A stretch of DNA of 64,000 bases from Bog-473 sp963750075 (lineage in GTDB: Bacteria > Actinomycetota > Acidimicrobiia > Acidimicrobiales > RAAP-2), in assembly GCA_963750075.1 (NCBI GenBank), contig CAVVPG010000002.1, positions 62,001 to 126,000 of the forward strand, written 5' to 3'. Within the stretch, counting starts at the first letter, position 1, and each line of letters begins with the position of its first letter. The notes beneath the pieces were generated by a model. It made no database searches, was not told the DNA's origin, and was given only the letters and a program-made list of their open reading frames with translations. A program made the translations under genes and the position numbers. This document shows positions 43,653-51,526 of the stretch, piece by piece.

Positions 43653-44813
43653 CGCCGGTGCCCGTCCCGCTCCCGACCGCCGATACCGTCAACCTGCAGC
43701 CGCCCGACGCGGCGGAGACCCAGGTGATGGCCGACGGCGTCGCCTCTGCGGTGGCGGGCCGCGGGGGCTTGCTGCCCGTGCAGCGCTCGCTCATTCAGGC
43801 GCTGTGCGCGTCGATGACCGGCCACCGCATCACGCTGGACGACCGGCCGCCGATGACGCCGCGCCAGTTCGCCGAGGCCATGGCGCGGCGCGAACTGTCG
43901 TTCCGCTCCCGCATGGTGCAGATGATGCTCCTCGGTGCGCTCGTGCTGCACCCGTTGCCCGACGACGTGGCCGACCGCGTGGCGGCCTTCGCCGGCGAGT
44001 TGGAGGTGGAGGACGGGATGGTCGACGTCGCGCGCGAGTTCGCCGCCGGCTCGCTCGGCCTGGCGGCCGTGGACTTCCGGCGCAACGGGTACGAAGGCAC
44101 GTGGAACGACGAAGCATCCTCCGCGGCACTCCACTCGACGCGCGGTGCTGCACGAGGCGTGGGAGGTCTCCGCCGCCGACCCCGAGCTCGCGGGGCGCTG
44201 GGCGGCCCTCGAGGGCCTGCCGCGCGACACGCTCGGACGCAAGGTATGGGAGATGTACCAGGCGCGCGGGTTCAGGTTCCCGGGCACCCCCGGCTCGGCT
44301 CCGCCGTTGCTGGCACAGCACGACTGGGTGCACGTGCTGGGCGACTACGGGACGACCGTGGAGTCCGAGGTCGAGGTGTTCGGTCTGATCGCGCGGGCGA
44401 ACGACGACATGCACGCGTTCTCGCTCCTGGCCATGGTGATCTCGCTCTTCGAGACCGGCTACCTGGCCTCGGGAGCCGGCCTGTTCGAGGCCTCCCCGGG
44501 CCACTTCTCGTCGAGCCCGGACATGGCGGTCCGGCTGTCCGACGCCATGCGGCGCGGCGCGCTCTGCCGTGACACCGAGACCGGCGCCGACAGCATCGAC
44601 TTCCTGACGCTCGATTGGTTCGCCGTGGCCCACCGGACGTGCCAGGACGTGCGGACGCGGTTCAACCTCGTGCCCAAGGCCGAAGCCGCCGTGACGGCGG
44701 GCTCGGCCGGTCCCTGGGAGCACGGCGGGATCAGCCCGTTCCAGATGAAGGCGGGACGCGAGCTCGCGGCCGAGCGCGGCGTGGCCTACGACGCCCACGG
44801 CGCGTCGGTCTGA
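43649..44813 (+). pseudogene. Coq4-like gene with an apparent frameshift
   Basis: The 5' half reads from a GTG at 43649 in one frame (LLPVQRSLIQALCASMTGHRI, RELSFRSRMVQMMLLGALVL...). The 3' half continues in the +1-shifted frame to 44813 (AWEVSAADPELAGRWAALEGLP..., HDWVHVLGDYGTTVESE). The shift lies at about 44110-44150; removing one base there rejoins a protein of about 387 residues. The 3' half has H-D-x2-H-x11-E, the metal motif of the Coq4 family. It may be a true broken gene, a sequencing error, or two separate proteins with the second starting near 44136. Confidence 0.7.
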
Positions 44814-44814
44814 C

Positions 44815-45471
44815 TCAGGACTCGAGGAAGCGCAGGACCGCCAGCACCCGCCGGTGGTCCTTGTCCGAGACGGGGAGGTCGAGCTTGGCGAAGATGTTGG
44901 CCACGTGCTTCTCGACGGCTCCCTCGCTGATGACGAGGGCGTTGGCGATGGCGGCGTTCGACCGGCCCTCCGCCATGAGGGAGAGCACCTCGCGCTCGCG
45001 CGCGGTCAAGACCGACAGCGAGCCCGTACGCCGCGTGGCCCCGAACAACTGTGTTACCACTTCGGGGTCCAAGGCCGTACCTCCTATGGCGACGCGCTCG
45101 AGCGCCTCGACGAAGTCGCTGACGTCCGCGACGCGGTCCTTCAACAGGTACCCGATGCCGGCGGCGTCGTTCGCCAACAGGTCGGCCGCGTAGCGGGTCT
45201 CGACGTACTGCGAGAACAGCAGGATGCCCAGGCCCTCGTAGCGTTCGCGCAACTCGAGGGCGAGGCGCAGGCCCTCGTCGGTGAACGTCGGCGGCATCCG
45301 GATGTCGATGACGGCGACGTCGGGCGGGTTGAGGGCGACGGAGCTGCGCAGCGCGGCGGGGTCCCCGACGGCGCCCGTGATGGCGAAGCCGCGATCGACG
45401 AGGAGCTGGACCAGCCCGTCGCGCAGGATGGCCGAGTCCTCGGCGATGGCCACCCGCAGTGCGCCGACCAT
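44815..45471 (-). CDS. LuxR/NarL-family response regulator
   Basis: The 218-residue product has a receiver (RVAIAEDSAILRDGL, phospho-acceptor VAVIDIRMPP) and a LuxR-type helix-turn-helix (LTAREREVLSLMAEGRSNAAIANALVISEGAVEKHVANIF). Its ATG overlaps the stop of the histidine kinase gene, its evident partner. It is the last gene of the ABC-kinase-regulator operon and probably controls the transporter genes in it. It lies 1 bp from the end of the convergent Coq4-like gene. Confidence 0.93.
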   Translation of the reverse strand: MVGALRVAIAEDSAILRDGLVQLLVDRGFAITGAVGDPAALRSSVALNPPDVAVIDIRMPPTFTDEGLRLALELRERYEGLGILLFSQYVETRYAADLLANDAAGIGYLLKDRVADVSDFVEALERVAIGGTALDPEVVTQLFGATRRTGSLSVLTAREREVLSLMAEGRSNAAIANALVISEGAVEKHVANIFAKLDLPVSDKDHRRVLAVLRFLES

Positions 45472-46859
45472 CACGGGGCGAGGGGGAGGTCGACGGTGAC
45501 CACGGTGGGTCCGCCCGGAGGGCTCACCAGGTTCAGGCGCCCGTCCACCGCGTGCACGCGATCGGTGAGCCCGGCCAGGCCGCTCGACGTGGAGCCGACC
45601 GAGGAGAGCTGCGCGCCGCCGCGGCCGTCGTCGCGCACGACGAGCCTGAGCCACGTGCCCTGCTGGGCGCACGAGACCGTCGCCCGCGACGCCTGGGCGT
45701 GCTGGGCGACGTTGGCCAGGAGCTCGGCGACGCAGAAGTAGGCAATGGCCTCGATGGCCGGGGTGGGGCGCGTCCGCAGGTCCACCGTCAGCGCGGTGGG
45801 GACCGCACTGCGGGCGGCGAGCGTGGCCAGCGCGCCCTCCAGCCCGATGTCGAGTGCGGGCGGGTGGATCCCCCGTGCGATGTCGCGCAGTTCGGCGATG
45901 GCCTCCTTGGCGCCCCGGTGCGCCTCGTCGATCAGCTCGCGGACCCGGTCGAGATCGACGTGGTCGGCGTCCCCGAGCTTCTCCTTGGCCATGCCCAGGC
46001 GCATGGCCAACGCCACCAGCTGGGCCTGGGTGCCGTCGTGCAGGTCGCGCTCGATGCGCCGCAGGGTGGCGGCGGAGGCGTCGACGGTCTGGGTCCGGGC
46101 CTGCTCGAGCGTGCGGACCCGGGCGGCCATGGGGTCGGGACCGAGCAGTCCGCGGATGAGCAGGCGGTCGACGTTGACGAAGCCGCGCATCACCCAGGGT
46201 GCCGCGAAGAGGAACACGAAGCCGCACAGGAAGATCCCCAGACCGTGGAAAAAGGTCTGGCCGCTGAAGTTGAAGAAGTCCCCGCCGAACAGGTTCGGCA
46301 CGAGGCCCCAGACCGGCGGCCCGCCGCCGTTCGAGTGCGAGAGGGGGCTGAGGATGCAGGCCACCGCGTCCCACCAGAGGCTGACGGCGACGAAGAAGCC
46401 GAGCACGGTCCAGGGCACCTTGATCGCGAGATAGCCGACGGCACGCCAGCCGACGCGGTCGCGCAGGGAGGACTGCAGCCACCCGAGGAACCCGTGCCGG
46501 CCCGCGAAGGGCTCGGGGTCCTCGACCTGCTCGCCGAGCAGGGCGCGGGCCAGTCCCCGGTTCCACCCGCCGATGCCCCGCGCGCTGCGGATGGAGAGCG
46601 CCAGGATCCCGAGGCCGAAGAACGTGATGGCCAGCGCGACGCCGGCCACCATGGTGAAGCCCACGAAGCCGAGGCCGATGGCGGCGAGGCCGCCCGAGAG
46701 CACGTAGAAGGCCAGCTCGGCCCACGGTCGCTTCGTGAAGGGCTCACGCAGGATGCGCCGGGCCAGGGTCTTGGCCGCCGTCATGTGCTCCTCGCTCAGC
46801 GAGATCTCGCGGCCCCCCAGGCGGACGTGCAGCCCGCTGTCCTCGGCCTGCTCCACCAT
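45471..46859 (-). CDS. Sensor histidine kinase (NarL/DesK type)
   Basis: The 462-residue product has membrane segments in its first 270 residues, including a duplicated conserved sensor part, then a HisKA_3 dimer domain with the phospho-accepting His in IERDLHDGTQAQLVALAMRLG and an HATPase (ELLANVAQHAQA, DDGRGG, SGLAGLTDRV). The ATG overlaps the permease stop by 1 nt (TGATG). It is paired with the LuxR-type regulator downstream. A link to membrane or antibiotic stress is likely from the adjacent ABC genes. Confidence 0.92.
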   Translation of the reverse strand: MVEQAEDSGLHVRLGGREISLSEEHMTAAKTLARRILREPFTKRPWAELAFYVLSGGLAAIGLGFVGFTMVAGVALAITFFGLGILALSIRSARGIGGWNRGLARALLGEQVEDPEPFAGRHGFLGWLQSSLRDRVGWRAVGYLAIKVPWTVLGFFVAVSLWWDAVACILSPLSHSNGGGPPVWGLVPNLFGGDFFNFSGQTFFHGLGIFLCGFVFLFAAPWVMRGFVNVDRLLIRGLLGPDPMAARVRTLEQARTQTVDASAATLRRIERDLHDGTQAQLVALAMRLGMAKEKLGDADHVDLDRVRELIDEAHRGAKEAIAELRDIARGIHPPALDIGLEGALATLAARSAVPTALTVDLRTRPTPAIEAIAYFCVAELLANVAQHAQASRATVSCAQQGTWLRLVVRDDGRGGAQLSSVGSTSSGLAGLTDRVHAVDGRLNLVSPPGGPTVVTVDLPLAP

Positions 46860-47653
46860 CAGGCGTCCCGCCTCGCCACCGCGGCCGACGCGACTGCCAG
46901 CACCACGACGGTGTAGAGCCCCATGAGGAGGAAGGCGGTCCGGCCCGACAGGGCGTTGAAGACGGGCACCACGGCGGCCACGGAGTTCCCGAGCAGCATC
47001 ACGGGCATGAACCGGCTCGGGTCTCCCGGCACGTTGTGGAGCAGGACCGGGAGCAGCAGGGTGCATCCCACGAAGGTCGCGATGGCGCCCGCACTGTGGC
47101 GGATGATCGCGCCGATCCCCAGGCCGAACAAGGCGCCCAGGGCCAGGAAGCCTGCCGATCCGAGGAGTGCTCCGAGCACGTTGGGGTCGCCGAGCGTGGC
47201 GGTGGGGGCCGCACCGGAGAGGACGGCCTGCCCCTCGAAGAAGGACATGAAGCTCAGGACCAGGCCGACGGCCAGCGCGAAGACGCCCATCACGATCACC
47301 TTGGCACCGAAGAACACGCCCCGGCGGGGCGTGGCCGCCAGGGAGGAACGGATGGTGCCGCTGCCGTACTCGCCCGTCATGGAGAGGATGCCGAGGATGC
47401 CGACGACGAGGGAGCCCAGGGCGAGGCCGGCGAGCGCGGTGTTGGTGGGGTCGAACCCCTGGGCGCCTGCCTCACCGGGCTGGTGGCGTGCGCCGTGCGT
47501 GGCGAGGAAGGTGACGGCGATGGCGCCGACGAAAGTGATCAGGAGGGCCCACTTCGTCGAGCGCAGGGTGCGCAGCTTGGCCCATTCGGCCGCGACCGCC
47601 TGCCGGAGGCCGGCGCGCCGGCCGGGTACGTCGAGGGTCGCAGTGAGGGTCAC
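46859..47653 (-). CDS. ABC-2 type transporter permease
   Basis: The 264-residue product has six membrane helices and the ABC-2 permease opening AVAAEWAKLRTLRSTKWALL, with TGEYGSGTIRSSLAATPRRGVFFGAK typical of export permeases in antibiotic-resistance or lantibiotic-immunity-type pumps. It lies 11 nt after the ATPase gene. The substrate is unknown. Confidence 0.9.
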   Translation of the reverse strand: MTLTATLDVPGRRAGLRQAVAAEWAKLRTLRSTKWALLITFVGAIAVTFLATHGARHQPGEAGAQGFDPTNTALAGLALGSLVVGILGILSMTGEYGSGTIRSSLAATPRRGVFFGAKVIVMGVFALAVGLVLSFMSFFEGQAVLSGAAPTATLGDPNVLGALLGSAGFLALGALFGLGIGAIIRHSAGAIATFVGCTLLLPVLLHNVPGDPSRFMPVMLLGNSVAAVVPVFNALSGRTAFLLMGLYTVVVLAVASAAVARRDA

Positions 47654-47664
47654 GGGTCGTCCTT

Positions 47665-48609
47665 TCAGCGGGAGGTGGCGGCGGCCGGCACGGGCACCGC
47701 GCTCGCATCGGAGGAGCGGAATTCGACGCTGTCGCTCGTGAGCTCCATGAAGGCGTCCTCGAGGGAGGCCCGCACGGGCGTGAGCTCGTGCACGGTCAGG
47801 GTGTCACGGGCGGCCAGCTCCCCGACCTCGGCGGCGGGCATGCCCGTGACCACGATGGACCCGTCGTCGGCGACGCTGGGCCGTGCGCCGACGCGAGTGA
47901 GCGCAGTGACGAAGCGCTGGGGGGTCGGCGTGACGATGCGCACCGAGTCGCCGCGGCTGCGCGCGGTGAAGGCCTCGACGCTCGTGTCGGCGATCAGCGT
48001 GCCGCGGCCGATGACGACGAGGTGGTCGGCCGTCAGTGCCATCCCGGTGATCAGGTGACTCGACACCAGCACGGTGCGTCCCTCGGCGGCCAACCCGCGC
48101 AGCAGATGGCGGACCCAGCGGATCCCCTCGGGATCGAGGCCGTTGACCGGTTCGTCGAAGAGCAGGACCCCGGGGTCACCCAGGAGCGCGCTGGCGATGC
48201 CGAGTCGCTGTCCCATGCCGAGCGAGAACTTGCCGGCGCGCCGGTCGGCCACGGTGGTCAGCCCGACGACGTCGAGCACCTCGTCGACGCGGGCGGCGGG
48301 GATGTCGTTCGTCTTGGCCAGGCAGCGCAGGTGGTTGCGCGCGCTCCGGCCGGGGTGGAAGGCCTTGGCGTCGAGCAACGCGCCGACTTCACGCAACGGC
48401 CAGCGCAGTTGCCGGTAGGGGACGCCCTGCACGGTGGACGATCCGGCGTCCGGCACGTCGAGGCCGAGGATCATGCGCATCGTGGTGGACTTGCCCGACC
48501 CGTTCGGGCCGACGAAGCCGGTGACGAGGCCGGGGGCGACGGTGAAGCTGAGGCCGTCCACGGCCACGGTCTTGCCGTAGCGCTTCGTCAGTTGGCGGGT
48601 CACGATCAT
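47665..48609 (-). CDS. ABC transporter ATP-binding protein
   Basis: The roughly 314-residue ATPase has Walker A GPNGSGKSTTMRM, signature FSLGMGQRLGIASALL (LGMGQ for LSGGQ), Walker B VLLFDEPVNGLDP and switch SSHL. The signature and DrrA-like C-terminal extension place it among drug/lipid exporters. I start at the ATG at 48609 (IVTRQLTKRYG); an ATG four codons upstream is an alternative. A GCCAGC/GCTGGC hairpin lies over the start. First gene of the four-gene operon. Confidence 0.9.
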   Translation of the reverse strand: MIVTRQLTKRYGKTVAVDGLSFTVAPGLVTGFVGPNGSGKSTTMRMILGLDVPDAGSSTVQGVPYRQLRWPLREVGALLDAKAFHPGRSARNHLRCLAKTNDIPAARVDEVLDVVGLTTVADRRAGKFSLGMGQRLGIASALLGDPGVLLFDEPVNGLDPEGIRWVRHLLRGLAAEGRTVLVSSHLITGMALTADHLVVIGRGTLIADTSVEAFTARSRGDSVRIVTPTPQRFVTALTRVGARPSVADDGSIVVTGMPAAEVGELAARDTLTVHELTPVRASLEDAFMELTSDSVEFRSSDASAVPVPAAATSR

Positions 48610-48707
48610 GTGAGCCAGCATGCGGGCTGGCGAAGCCCCTGGGAATGCCGCTACCGGGCGTCCTGCACTGGGGCTAGCCCCCCTCGCGGGAGTGACCGGG
48701 ACGAGCT

Positions 48708-49577
48708 TCAGGCCGTGGGACGAGGTGTCGCCGTCGCTCGCGCGCCCGACCGGCTGGCCTCCCGGTACAGGGTGTCGTACTCGAGCCCGAGGGTGTTGCT
48801 CGTCCGCACGTCGGCCTTGCGCGCATTGAAGTCGCGTTGCGCGGCGCGGAACGCGGCTGCCTCCGCCTGATCCGCCTGGCGCAGCCGGGTGTCGACGCGC
48901 GGCACTGCGAACGCCTGGCCGACCGGGATCCGCCCCGAGCCGCTCAGTACGTCACCGACCTGGAGCAGGTAGCGGAACTCGCTGTCGAAGGCGTACCAGT
49001 CCGTTTCGACGCGTCCCGTGAGCGCGGACAGTGGTGGCGGCTGGGCCTGGTTCAGGACACCGGAGAAGACCGTGTCCCACCCCGGGGGCGTGCGGAAGTC
49101 CACCGCGCCGCGGAGTGCCACTGCACCGGGCGGCACCCACAGGCTGCCCATCCGCAACAGTGCGTCGCGCACCTGCCTGATCTCCGCCTCCGAGAACGGG
49201 CACTCTGGCGCCAGGAAGACAAGCTCCTCTGACCACACGCCGATCCCATTGGCCGGGATGCTGTAGCGGAGGCTGAAGAAGTGGGCGTCGGGCCGGGCGG
49301 CGTCACCGCCGAAGAACGAGAAGAGGAGCTCCCCGGGCGAGGTCCGCCGGATCTGGAAGGACTCGTGGTCGTGCAGTGCCGGGTACACCAGGTAGCCCAG
49401 GGAGCTGCCGGCTTCGAGCGGCCCGCACATCCGCGCGTGTTGCGGCAGCATCGGCCGCCGGCCCTCCCGACGCGGGAGCCGGCCCACGCCGGGCCGGAAC
49501 TGCCCGGGGATGACGGTGACCTCGACGGCGTCGCCCGAGGGGGAGTGCTGCTCCGTCGAGCCCTCCGGTGCGGTCAC
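48708..49577 (-). CDS. DUF6065-like protein at the end of the kinase/ABC/subtilase operon
   Basis: The 289-residue product has no signal or membrane helix. Segments such as RTPPGWDTVFSGVLNQAQP and LTGRVETDWYAFDSEFRYLLQVGD recall DUF6065 proteins, which I remember near peptide-modification genes; this resemblance is from memory and not verified. Its GTG overlaps the stop of the 112-residue peptide gene (GTGA), so the two are translationally coupled, pointing to a shared role such as binding or modifying the peptide. Confidence 0.72.
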   Translation of the reverse strand: MTAPEGSTEQHSPSGDAVEVTVIPGQFRPGVGRLPRREGRRPMLPQHARMCGPLEAGSSLGYLVYPALHDHESFQIRRTSPGELLFSFFGGDAARPDAHFFSLRYSIPANGIGVWSEELVFLAPECPFSEAEIRQVRDALLRMGSLWVPPGAVALRGAVDFRTPPGWDTVFSGVLNQAQPPPLSALTGRVETDWYAFDSEFRYLLQVGDVLSGSGRIPVGQAFAVPRVDTRLRQADQAEAAAFRAAQRDFNARKADVRTSNTLGLEYDTLYREASRSGARATATPRPTA

Positions 49578-49912
49578 CCGCTGAATTCGTACATCCCGCC
49601 GCCGCCGAACTGCACGCTGTAGCCGACATTGATGTTGCCGAACTGGGAGAGCCCACCGAAGCTCTGCATCGCCTGCCCCGGGGCGACGCCGGGGGCGCCG
49701 AACGAGAAGGAGAACCCGCTCACTTCGTCCTCTTCGGGGTCGGTGAACACGAAGCCGGTGACCTCGGACGCGTGCTCCTTGGCGTGCTCGAGCACGAGCA
49801 CCAGCGCGGACGCTTCACCGGGGGTGAGCTCCTGGCTGAACTGCTGCAGCTTGGCGGCGAGCGAGGCGTAGTCGGCCGCCGAACGTGGCGTGGTCTCGAC
49901 CGAGTCAGTCAT
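49574..49912 (-). CDS. Small EVxGF-motif protein A (candidate precursor peptide)
   Basis: The 112-residue product has an N-terminal helical part (YASLAAKLQQFSQELTPGEASALVLVL, residues 15-41) ending in EVTGF (50-54), a second EVSGF at 63-67, then a Gly/Phe/Ser-rich tail (FGGLSQFGNINVGYSVQFGGGG). The helical part and EVxGF recur in small proteins at 59.8 and 60.2 kb whose tails differ, a leader/cargo pattern. It sits between a cytoplasmic subtilase and a DUF6065-like gene. AAGGAG precedes the ATG. No Cys is present. A precursor role is inference. Confidence 0.8.
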   Translation of the reverse strand: MTDSVETTPRSAADYASLAAKLQQFSQELTPGEASALVLVLEHAKEHASEVTGFVFTDPEEDEVSGFSFSFGAPGVAPGQAMQSFGGLSQFGNINVGYSVQFGGGGMYEFSG

Positions 49913-49982
49913 GGTCAGCTCCTTCTGCTCCTGCCGGCCCTCCCGGCATTGACGAAGTAATGACGGTCGTCCGTGGCGCCGG

Positions 49983-50981
49983 TTACAGCCTCCTCGCCGA
50001 GGACTGGGGGCCGATGCTGCGCAGCGCGGAGGTGGCCCGGCCGCCTGCTGACGTCAACCGGCTGGCGGCGATGGTGCGGGTGAGCCGGCCCGCGGGTGTC
50101 GGCGCCTCCTGGACGTTCGCCGCCGTGCCCCAGAGCACCGTCTTGAGCTGGAAGGGTCGCAGCTCGGGGTGTTTCGACTTGATGAGTGCCGCGATCCCCG
50201 AGATGTGCGGCGCCGCATAGGAGTTCCCGGTCCCGCTGATCCGCCCGCCGCCGCGCCAGCTGAGCTCGACGTCGATGCCCGGCGCCAGGAACTCCGTCGG
50301 AGGGTCGGGGTTGTAGTGGAAGCGGAAAGGATCGGTGGCCAGGTTGCACGCGACGCTGGTGACGGAGGCGTACAGGGACGGGTAACTGGGCCGTGCCATG
50401 TTGTTGGCCGCCGTGACGAGCAGCGTGCCGCCGAAGTAGGCGCGATCGCACACCTCGTAGAACGCGAGCGCCCAGTCGCGCCGGGTGGTGCCGAGGGAGA
50501 GGTTGATCACGTCGAAGTCCTGTTCGATCGCCCAGCCGAGGCCGGCCAGAAAGGCGGCCGCCTTGCCGGCCAAACCCGCGCCGAGCACGCGCACGCTGGT
50601 GAGGCGCGCCTCGGGGGCGAGACGGTGGATGATGCCTGCGCAGGCCGTGCCGTGCCCGAACGCGTCCTCGTGCGGTCCCTGCGTCAGCACGGCCTCGCCT
50701 TCGTCGTCCAGTGTCACCGCCACACCGCCCTCACGGTCGACACAGTCCCCGAGGTCGGGATGGTCCGCCTCGATCCCGCTGTCGACGATGGCGACGCGCG
50801 CGCCCTTCCCGGTCGCGCCACCCCAGGCCCACTCGGGCGAGAGGTCCTCCATGCGGGCGACGCCGGGCAGGCGCAGCACCGAGGACTCGCGGGTCCACTC
50901 GGGTCGCGGCCCGGCGGGCTTGACCCGTTGCTGGTCCGGTCGCACCGGCGTCTCCGGTGGCGTCGGGGTGTCGTCAGCCAC
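49983..50981 (-). CDS. Cytoplasmic S8 (subtilisin-like) serine protease
   Basis: The 332-residue product has an intact subtilase triad: D67 (VAIVDSGIEADHPDL), H110 (GHGTACAGII), S254 (GTGNSYAAPHISG) and oxyanion N193/N194 (TAANN). It has no signal peptide and no long propeptide, so it should act in the cytoplasm, as maturation proteases of ribosomal peptides often do. The GTG overlaps the GAF gene stop. The neighbouring 112-residue peptide is the obvious candidate substrate (inference). Confidence 0.88.
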   Translation of the reverse strand: MADDTPTPPETPVRPDQQRVKPAGPRPEWTRESSVLRLPGVARMEDLSPEWAWGGATGKGARVAIVDSGIEADHPDLGDCVDREGGVAVTLDDEGEAVLTQGPHEDAFGHGTACAGIIHRLAPEARLTSVRVLGAGLAGKAAAFLAGLGWAIEQDFDVINLSLGTTRRDWALAFYEVCDRAYFGGTLLVTAANNMARPSYPSLYASVTSVACNLATDPFRFHYNPDPPTEFLAPGIDVELSWRGGGRISGTGNSYAAPHISGIAALIKSKHPELRPFQLKTVLWGTAANVQEAPTPAGRLTRTIAASRLTSAGGRATSALRSIGPQSSARRL

Positions 50982-51510
50982 GCGCCAGGATCGCCTCGAC
51001 AAGCATCGCCACCTGCGCGTACCCCGCCGGGTCGGCCGCCCCGAGGCGGCGCAGCTCCGCTCCGAGCTCCTCGGGGGAGCGGACCGCCACGTCGTCCTCG
51101 TCGGCTTCGAGTGCGACGGCCGCGATGCCGGCGAGCAGGCTGGCCAGCTCGACGTCGTCGAAGGTGAAGGTGCCGTCCGCCTTGTCGACGAGCTCGAGGA
51201 CGCCGACCACGGTGTCGGCCGCGGTGCAGGGCACGCACAGGATGCTGGACGGTCGTTCCTCCAGCAGGCCGAGCACGCCCTCGGACAGGCGGGCGTCACC
51301 CTCGCGTGCCGCCATGGCCATGGGCTGCCCCGAGGTGGCGACGAAGCCGGCCGTGCCCTCGCCGGCGGGGACGTCGGTGCCCACGATGCCCGCCGCGCCG
51401 AACGCCGCCACCACCGCGAGCCGCTCGCCCCGCAGGGCCATGACCCAGCCGGCGGAGGCGGCCGTCGCGCCCACGGCAGAGTCGACCACTGCCTGGAGCA
51501 CCGGGTTCAT
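50974..51510 (-). CDS. GAF-domain protein
   Basis: The 178-residue product is essentially one GAF domain: LQAVVDSAVGATAASAGWVMAL, GEGTAGFVATSGQPMAM, SILCVPCTAADTVVGVLELVDKADG and FTFDDVELASLLAGIAAVAL, with a short acidic C-terminal tail. GAF domains bind cyclic nucleotides, haem or other small ligands. The ABC protein upstream carries a cNMP-binding-type domain, so a shared small-molecule signal is conceivable. A CATACT hexamer lies 7 nt before the ATG. Confidence 0.82.
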   Translation of the reverse strand: MNPVLQAVVDSAVGATAASAGWVMALRGERLAVVAAFGAAGIVGTDVPAGEGTAGFVATSGQPMAMAAREGDARLSEGVLGLLEERPSSILCVPCTAADTVVGVLELVDKADGTFTFDDVELASLLAGIAAVALEADEDDVAVRSPEELGAELRRLGAADPAGYAQVAMLVEAILARG

Positions 51511-51517
51511 GGCAAGA

Positions 51518-51523
51518 AGTATG
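51518..51523 (-). promoter_or_regulatory. Possible internal -10 before the GAF gene
   Basis: CATACT ends 7 nt before the ATG at 51510, in the gap after the ABC gene. It may give a second transcript for GAF, protease, peptide and DUF6065-like genes. Confidence 0.4.
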
Positions 51524-51526
51524 CCG

